From Bacillota bacterium (GTDB lineage Bacteria > Bacillota_E > JAJZYS01 > JAILZS01), in NCBI GenBank assembly GCA_021817625.1, contig JAKASY010000020.1:1-10474 (forward strand): a stretch of 10,474 nt of DNA. Reading direction: 5' to 3'. Shown here in pieces: positions 6,316 through 10,474 of the stretch. The notes under the pieces were generated by a model, which made no database searches, had not been told where the DNA came from, and saw nothing but the letters and a program-made list of their open reading frames with translations. A program made the translations under genes and the position numbers. Numbering within the stretch: the stretch's first letter is position 1; each line of letters starts with the position of its first letter.

Positions 6316-7373
6316 CGCCCGTCCTCGTCCCACGGATGCATGAGCACCTCGAGGGCCCCGTCGCGCCGCTCCTGGAAGGTGGCGACCGCCTCCGCGGCGC
6401 GGCTGAGGGGGAAGCGGTGCGTGATCAGGCGCCCGACGGGCACGCGCCCGTCGAGCACGAGAGGCACCACCTCCTCGAGGGTCGAGCGGTTGGCGCGCAC
6501 TCCCGCCAGGTCGATCTCCTCGAGCACGATGCGCTGCATGGGGAAGGCCACCTCGTCGTGCGGCACGGCGGTGAACACCACGCGCCCACCTTTGCGCACG
6601 AGGTCCACGCACTGGCGGATCGCCTCGGCCGTGCCGGCGCAGTCGATCGCCACCTCCGGGCCGCGGCCGTCGGTGGCCGCACGCACCTGGGCGACGGTGT
6701 CTCCGGCCGCGCGGTCGATCGTCTCGAACCCGAGGCGGCGCGCCACCGCCAGGCGCTCGCCGCCGCCCACGACGACCACCCTCCCCGCGCCGAGGGCGCG
6801 CGCGCAGTATGCCGTGAGGAGCCCGACCGGCCCGGGCCCGAGCACCACTGCCGTGTCGCCCGCGTTGACCTGGGCCCGCTTGGCCGTCCAGAGGGCAATC
6901 GAAGCCGGGTCGAGCACGGCGCCCTCGTCGAAGCCGATGGCGTCCGGCAGGTGCACGACGGAGCGGATGGAGTGCACGACATACTGCGCGTAGCAGCCCT
7001 GGGTCGTGTGGCCGTACTGGCGATGCACGCGCGGGTCGCCGTAGCGGTCGCACAGGTTGTAGCGGCCGATCCGGCACATGCGGCAGTAGCCGCAGCCGGC
7101 GTGCGAGGTGCCGGCCACCCGGTCCCCCGCGGCCCAGCCGAAGACGTCCGCCCCCGGCCCGGTCTCGACCACGACCCCCGCCCACTCGTGCCCCATGATG
7201 AACGGGAACGCCGGGGGCCAGCGCCCGGGATGGCGCCCCTCGAGGATGTGGATGTCCGTGCCGCAGACGGCGATGGACTCTACGCGGCAGAGCACCTCGT
7301 TCGGCCCGGGGCGCGGATCCGCCACGGTCTCCAGCGCAAGCACGCGCGGCTCGCGCAACACTGCCGCTTGCAC
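6312..7373 (-). CDS. Zinc-dependent medium-chain dehydrogenase (first of a tandem pair, MDR1; threonine/sorbitol-dehydrogenase-like)
   Basis: A 353-residue MDR-family dehydrogenase. The catalytic zinc ligands are C37 in VCGTDIHILEG and H62-E63 in GHEWAGVVVE. The four structural-zinc cysteines are C94, C97, C100 and C108 (CGYCRMCRIGRYNLC). The cofactor loop is GPGPVG (179-184). LDPASIALW at 154-162 places Asp where many sorbitol dehydrogenases have Glu; a DP variant is known from threonine dehydrogenases. It is clearly distinct from its downstream neighbour, so the pair is not a recent duplication and probably acts on two different alcohols or two successive steps. The start is GTG at 7373, behind a purine run (GGGGAGGGGGG), 26 bases after the cyclase stop. 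Its TGA overlaps the next start in GTGA. Exact substrate unknown. Confidence 0.9.
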   Translation of the reverse strand: MQAAVLREPRVLALETVADPRPGPNEVLCRVESIAVCGTDIHILEGRHPGRWPPAFPFIMGHEWAGVVVETGPGADVFGWAAGDRVAGTSHAGCGYCRMCRIGRYNLCDRYGDPRVHRQYGHTTQGCYAQYVVHSIRSVVHLPDAIGFDEGAVLDPASIALWTAKRAQVNAGDTAVVLGPGPVGLLTAYCARALGAGRVVVVGGGERLAVARRLGFETIDRAAGDTVAQVRAATDGRGPEVAIDCAGTAEAIRQCVDLVRKGGRVVFTAVPHDEVAFPMQRIVLEEIDLAGVRANRSTLEEVVPLVLDGRVPVGRLITHRFPLSRAAEAVATFQERRDGALEVLMHPWDEDGR

Positions 7374-7399
7374 CGCTTGAGGCCCCCCTCCCCCCGGCC

Positions 7400-8158
7400 C
7401 TAGTCCACCCAGGCGACGACCCGGCAGATCGACGCCTCACCCCGGATGAACCGCCAGGGGAAGGCACCCGCCGTGACGCGCCGACCGGCCACCTCTGCGA
7501 TGCCCTCGCCCAGGCACTCCACCAGGAGCTTCTGGTGGGCGGCCACCTGCTTGTGGGAGTACAGCAGGCGCTCGGCCGGGTACTCGCTCTCGAGAGGGCG
7601 GCCGTGGATCTGCGCGAACTCCGCCACCTGGTCGGGGCGCATGTCGCGGATCGCCGTGTTGAGGGGATGCTCCCAGGCCGGCGTATCGGTGCCGATCCAC
7701 TCCACCTCGCGCTCCAGGAGCCAGTCGACCAGCGCGTGCGAGGGGCCCGGATGGGCCGCGAAGTAGGTGGTCTCGTTCGCCTCCGGACCGCACCAGGCGT
7801 AGCGGTGCCAGCCGGTGTGGACGATCAGGCGGTCGTGCGGCCGGAGCGGCTCCGGCAGGCGGCGCTCGAGGATCTCGGGCGTGATCACGCCGTGACGGCC
7901 AACGTCCCTGGACACGTCCACGACCAGGCACGTGCCGCACAGCATGTCCAGGGGGATCTGGAAGAGGTCCCAGCCCCCGGGGTCGAGGTGCAGGGGGGCG
8001 TCCAGGTGGGTGCCCGTGTGCATGGCCGTCTTGACGATCAGGGAGTTCAGGCCCTCGCGCGGGTGGCGGTGGAAGGCCTCCGCCTGAGGGTTGGGAAAGT
8101 ACGGCCAGGACGGGGTCTCGACGCTCCACGGCAGGGTAAGGTCGACCATCTTGGACAT
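7400..8158 (-). CDS. Cyclase-family metal-dependent hydrolase (kynurenine formamidase / isatin hydrolase-like)
   Basis: A 252-residue member of the cyclase family (Pfam PF04199). These enzymes use a divalent metal to hydrolyse formamides, cyclic amides, lactones and similar bonds. The diagnostic motif HTGTHLDAPLH is at residues 47-57, giving metal ligands H47, H51 and D53 and the neighbouring catalytic H57. The N-terminus VDLTLPWSVETPSWP is the usual start of the fold, and ...VEWIGTDTPAWEHPL... near the middle is also typical. Length fits the family (about 200-265). The ATG at 8158 has an ideal AAGGAGG nine bases upstream; a second ATG three codons in is less well spaced. It lies 42 bases after the lacI-type gene and 26 before MDR1. 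In this operon it may open a ring or cleave an amide or lactone before or after the dehydrogenase steps. Nothing else here suggests tryptophan breakdown, so kynurenine formamidase as such is doubtful. Confidence 0.9.
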   Translation of the reverse strand: MSKMVDLTLPWSVETPSWPYFPNPQAEAFHRHPREGLNSLIVKTAMHTGTHLDAPLHLDPGGWDLFQIPLDMLCGTCLVVDVSRDVGRHGVITPEILERRLPEPLRPHDRLIVHTGWHRYAWCGPEANETTYFAAHPGPSHALVDWLLEREVEWIGTDTPAWEHPLNTAIRDMRPDQVAEFAQIHGRPLESEYPAERLLYSHKQVAAHQKLLVECLGEGIAEVAGRRVTAGAFPWRFIRGEASICRVVAWVD

Positions 8159-8167
8159 CGTGGGCTT

Positions 8168-8174
8168 CCTCCTT
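8168..8174 (-). promoter_or_regulatory. Shine-Dalgarno AAGGAGG for the cyclase gene
   Basis: AAGGAGG on the minus strand, nine bases before the ATG at 8158. It is the most consensus-like ribosome site in the window and the first one that sits in true intergenic sequence. The 42-base gap it occupies (8159-8200) shows no convincing -35/-10 pair and no LacI-type operator palindrome. Confidence 0.65.
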
Positions 8175-8200
8175 GTGCTCGGGCTCGGGATGCGTGGCCC

Positions 8201-9253
8201 CTAGGGTCCAGCGGGCGGCGCGGTGGAGGCCCGCACCTCCAGGCTCACGGGGAGCACCGTCTCCCCGTCGAGGTCGCGGTCGAGGAGGCGGCGCACGGCG
8301 CGCCTGCCGATCTCCTCCGCGGCCACGACCACCGTCGTAAGGGCCGGCCGGCAGTAGCGGGCGAGGAGCACGTCGTCGAAGCCGACGATGGAGAGCTCTT
8401 CGGGCGCCCGCACGCCGAGCTCGTACGCCCGCTCCAGGAGGCCGACGGCCGTGAGGTCGTTGACCGCCACCACGGCCGTGGGCCGGCGCTCCGGGGGCAG
8501 GGCGAACAGGTCGTCGGCGGCGCGAGCCCCCTCCTCGGAGGTGAAGCCGCCCAGCTGCACCCAGGCCGTGTCGACGCTCAGGCCGTGCGCCGCCATGCCC
8601 TCGAGGTAGCCCTCGTGGCGGTCGTAGGCGGTCGAGAAGTCGGCGTTTCCAGCCAGGTGCGCGATGCGCCGGTGGCCCAGCGCCACGAGGTGGTCCACGG
8701 CCTGGCGCGAGCCGGCCACGTCGTCGGAGCGAACCGTGGCGTAGGGTCCCTCGTCGCTGCGCCGGTTGACGAGGACGAAGGGGGTGCCGTGCGCCGAGAC
8801 CTGGCCGAGGAAGGGGTCGGCGCGGCGGGCCGTGGCGATGAGCAGGCCGTCCATCTCCGACGCGTGCCGCGCCCAGCGCTCCAGGCCGCCCTCGTCCGTG
8901 AGGACGAGGACGTAGCCCTCGCGCTCCGCCTCCTGCGCGGCGCCCCGGAACATGCGCGCGAAGAACGGGTCGGAGACGTTGGGCACGGCGAGGCCCAGCA
9001 TGTACGAGCGGCGGGTGCGAAGCGCCCGGGCGAACCGGCTGGGCTCGTAGCCCAGGCTCTGGGAGGCGGCGAGGATGCGCCGGCGCACGTCCTCTGACAC
9101 CTGGAAGGCGGGCTGCTCGTTGAGCACGCGCGACACGGTCGACGGGTTGACGCCGGCACGTGCCGCCACGTCCCGGATCGTCGCCCGCACGCGCCCGTCC
9201 GGCTCGCCGGTCGGTAGCGGCGCGCCGGTCTGGCCGTCGCCCGCGGCGCTCAT
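8201..9253 (-). CDS. LacI/GalR-family transcriptional regulator
   Basis: A 350-residue LacI-type repressor. The N-terminal helix-turn-helix is at about 25-44 (TIRDVAARAGVNPSTVSRVL), followed by the hinge region SLGYEPSRFARALRTRRS (66-83), and then a periplasmic-binding-protein-like effector domain from about residue 84. LGLAVPNVSDPFFARM (86-101) and SIVGFDDVLLARYCRPALTT (288-307) are standard landmarks. Between GY (113-114) and DG (135-136) the segment is about six residues shorter than I expect for the family. The ATG at 9253 overlaps the livF stop (ATGA), with GAGG five bases upstream, so it is co-transcribed and coupled to the transporter genes. A roughly 25-residue Gly/Pro-rich leader precedes the HTH; a GTG at codon 22 is the alternative start. 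The likely role is to sense the transported compound or a pathway intermediate and control the whole operon from an operator outside the window. Confidence 0.92.
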   Translation of the reverse strand: MSAAGDGQTGAPLPTGEPDGRVRATIRDVAARAGVNPSTVSRVLNEQPAFQVSEDVRRRILAASQSLGYEPSRFARALRTRRSYMLGLAVPNVSDPFFARMFRGAAQEAEREGYVLVLTDEGGLERWARHASEMDGLLIATARRADPFLGQVSAHGTPFVLVNRRSDEGPYATVRSDDVAGSRQAVDHLVALGHRRIAHLAGNADFSTAYDRHEGYLEGMAAHGLSVDTAWVQLGGFTSEEGARAADDLFALPPERRPTAVVAVNDLTAVGLLERAYELGVRAPEELSIVGFDDVLLARYCRPALTTVVVAAEEIGRRAVRRLLDRDLDGETVLPVSLEVRASTAPPAGP

Positions 9254-9969
9254 GCCGGCCTCGCGGCGCCGCCAAGGTAGAGCTCGCCGATCTCCGGATG
9301 GCGGAGAATCTCCTCGGCCTGGCCGCTCAGGCGCACCGTCCCGTTCTCCATCACGACGCCGTGGTGGGAGGCGGCGAGGCCGGAGCGGGCGTTCTGCTCC
9401 ACCAGAAGGACGGTGCGGCCCGCGCCGTGCATCGCCCGGATCGAGTCGAACACCGTGCGCATGGTGCGCGGGTCGAGCCCCATGGACGGCTCGTCGAGCA
9501 GGATGAGGCGTGGGTCGAGCATCAGGCTGCGGGCGAACTCCACGAGCTTCTGCTGGCCGCCGGAGAGGTTGCCCGCGCGGTCCCTCGCGCGCTCGCGCAC
9601 GATCGGGAAGAGCTCCGTCACCTCCGCCAGCCGCCGCTCGAGCAGCGTGCGGTCCCGCAGCGTGTAGCCGCCCAGCCGGACGTTCTCCATCACCGTCATC
9701 TGCGGGAAGAGGCTGCGCTCCTGGGAGACGTGGACCACCCCCTGGGCCAGGACGCGCGCCGGGCTCAAGCCGGTGATGTCCCGGCCCGCGAGAACGAGGC
9801 GGCCGCGCCTGGGGCGCAAGAGGCCACTCACCACCTTGAGCACCGTCGACTTGCCGGCGCCGTTGGGCCCGATCACGCAGGTGATCGCGCCGGCCTCGAC
9901 CGTGAGGTCGACGCCCTTGAGCACGTCACCGCCGCCGTAGCCCGCCGTCACGCCCTCGAGTACGAGCAT
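9250..9969 (-). CDS. livF: LivF-type ABC transporter ATP-binding protein
   Basis: A 239-residue complete ATPase of the branched-chain amino-acid (HAAT/Liv) ABC importer family, on the cytoplasmic face of the membrane. Walker A is GPNGAGKST (34-42), the Q-loop glutamine is near 83, the signature is LSGGQ (135-139), and Walker B is LILLDE (155-160) with catalytic E160. The switch region reads VEQN (190-193), the LivF-type replacement of the usual His, which separates it from LivG. The start ATG at 9969 comes four bases after the livG stop, with GGGGAG upstream; its stop overlaps the LacI-type gene by 4 bases. Liv-type transporters also carry urea, amides, aromatic acids and other organics, so branched-chain amino acids are not implied. 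The permeases and binding protein presumably lie to the right of the window. Confidence 0.93.
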   Translation of the reverse strand: MLVLEGVTAGYGGGDVLKGVDLTVEAGAITCVIGPNGAGKSTVLKVVSGLLRPRRGRLVLAGRDITGLSPARVLAQGVVHVSQERSLFPQMTVMENVRLGGYTLRDRTLLERRLAEVTELFPIVRERARDRAGNLSGGQQKLVEFARSLMLDPRLILLDEPSMGLDPRTMRTVFDSIRAMHGAGRTVLLVEQNARSGLAASHHGVVMENGTVRLSGQAEEILRHPEIGELYLGGAARPA

Positions 9970-9973
9970 CGCC

Positions 9974-10474
9974 TCACTCCCCCAGGTAGGCTTCGAGCAC
10001 TGCCGGATCGCGCCGCACGTCGTCAGGCGCGCCTTGGGCGATGACCGCGCCCCGGTGCATGACCACGACGTGCTGGCAGATGTCCATGACGAAGCCCATG
10101 TTGTGCTCGACCACCAGGAACGTGACCCCCTGCCCGTTCAGGACGCGGATGTGCTCGGCGATGGCGCGGAGCATGGTGGGGTTTACACCGCCGCCCGGCT
10201 CGTCCAGGAGGAGCACCCGCGGCTCGGCCATGAGCACACAGGCGATCTCGAGCAGGCGGCGCTGGCCGAAGGAGAGGTTGCCGGCGGGCTCGTCCCTGAG
10301 CGCCTCGAGGCCGACGAAGCGCAGGCGCTCCTCGGCCCGCTCGCGCTCGGAGGCGGACGAGGCGCCCGACCACAGGCCCCGCAGCCCCGCGCGCCGCACG
10401 GGCACGTGCAGGTTCTCGAACACGGTCAGGCGCGGAAACACGCGCACCATCTGGAAGGTGCGCCCCAGGCCGAG
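9974..10474 (-). CDS. livG: LivG-type ABC transporter ATP-binding protein, C-terminal part
   Basis: The last 166 codons of the partner ATPase; the N-terminus with Walker A lies beyond the right edge. The visible part begins LGLGRTFQMVRVFPRLTVFE, the Q-loop region typical of LivG. The signature is LSFGQ (67-71 of the visible part; LivG more often has LSYGQ). Walker B and the D-loop read VLLLDEPGGGVNP (87-99; the common form is DEPAAGLNP). The switch histidine is present in VEHNMGFVMD (122-131), and the C-terminal ...GAPDDVRRDPAVLEAYLGE is the standard tail. A start at the internal ATG (10450) would discard the conserved RTFQ and is not real. It forms the nucleotide-binding pair with the livF product four bases downstream. 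Confidence 0.92.
   Translation of the reverse strand, partial: LGLGRTFQMVRVFPRLTVFENLHVPVRRAGLRGLWSGASSASERERAEERLRFVGLEALRDEPAGNLSFGQRRLLEIACVLMAEPRVLLLDEPGGGVNPTMLRAIAEHIRVLNGQGVTFLVVEHNMGFVMDICQHVVVMHRGAVIAQGAPDDVRRDPAVLEAYLGE

Noticed and set aside
7364..7379. A 7-base direct repeat (CAAGCGG on the minus strand) on both sides of the first dehydrogenase start codon.
   Set aside because: Too short and of ordinary composition; no symmetry suggesting an operator. Probably chance.
6316..7467. Upstream in-frame extension of the second dehydrogenase (a 734-codon frame), which could be read as a fusion protein.
   Set aside because: The added part is the first dehydrogenase read in the wrong frame; the GTGA overlap at 6312-6315 gives a natural start.
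8159..8200. Possible internal promoter or LacI operator in the gap before the cyclase gene.
   Set aside because: Only 42 bases, very GC-rich, with no -35/-10 pair; the CCCTAGGG palindrome at 8199-8206 overlaps the stop codon and lacks the usual CG-centred operator shape.
7535..10044. Long plus-strand open frames opposite the cyclase, LacI and Liv genes.
   Set aside because: Same composition effect; no motifs, no credible ribosome sites, and fully overlapped by well-supported minus-strand genes.

Overview
The window is a single, unbroken polycistron on the minus strand of a very GC-rich bacterial genome. Third codon positions are almost all G or C, several starts are GTG, and long spurious ORFs lie antisense to every gene. 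No phylogenetic marker is present. The gene set (Liv-type ABC ATPases, a cyclase-family hydrolase, a PYROXD2-like oxidoreductase, an M24/creatinase-like protein) fits soil lineages such as high-GC Actinomycetota (e.g. Thermoleophilia), Chloroflexota or Rokubacteria-like bacteria. That placement is inference only.

Reading in the direction of transcription (right to left), the order is as follows. livG (10474-9974) is cut by the window edge. livF (9969-9250) follows. A LacI-family repressor (9253-8201) has its start overlapping the livF stop. Next are a cyclase/kynurenine-formamidase-type metal hydrolase (8158-7400) and two tandem zinc-dependent medium-chain dehydrogenases, MDR1 (7373-6312) and MDR2 (6315-5263). 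Then come the E1-alpha (5212-4175), E1-beta (4171-3188) and E2 (3195-1891) subunits of a ThDP/lipoate-dependent dehydrogenase complex of the acetoin-dehydrogenase/pyruvate-dehydrogenase type. A PYROXD2/phytoene-desaturase-like FAD oxidoreductase (1844-267) follows. The N-terminal 90 codons of a creatinase-N/M24 protein (270-1) run off the left edge.

There is no gene-free stretch longer than about 50 bases. Neighbouring genes overlap by 4 or 8 bases (GTGA at 267-270 and 6312-6315, ATGA at 9250-9253, 8 bases at 3188-3195) or sit 3-50 bases apart. No intrinsic terminator, tRNA, rRNA, insertion sequence or CRISPR array was seen. The main promoter must lie to the right, outside the window.

Working model (inference): an organic substrate enters through a Liv-type (branched-chain amino-acid type) ABC transporter. 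It is opened by the cyclase-family hydrolase and/or oxidised by the two alcohol dehydrogenases to an alpha-hydroxyketone or 2-oxo intermediate. The E1/E2 complex then cleaves that intermediate to an acyl-CoA, under control of the in-operon LacI regulator. No dihydrolipoamide dehydrogenase (E3) is visible; the FAD enzyme is not one. The physiological substrate cannot be read from the sequence.
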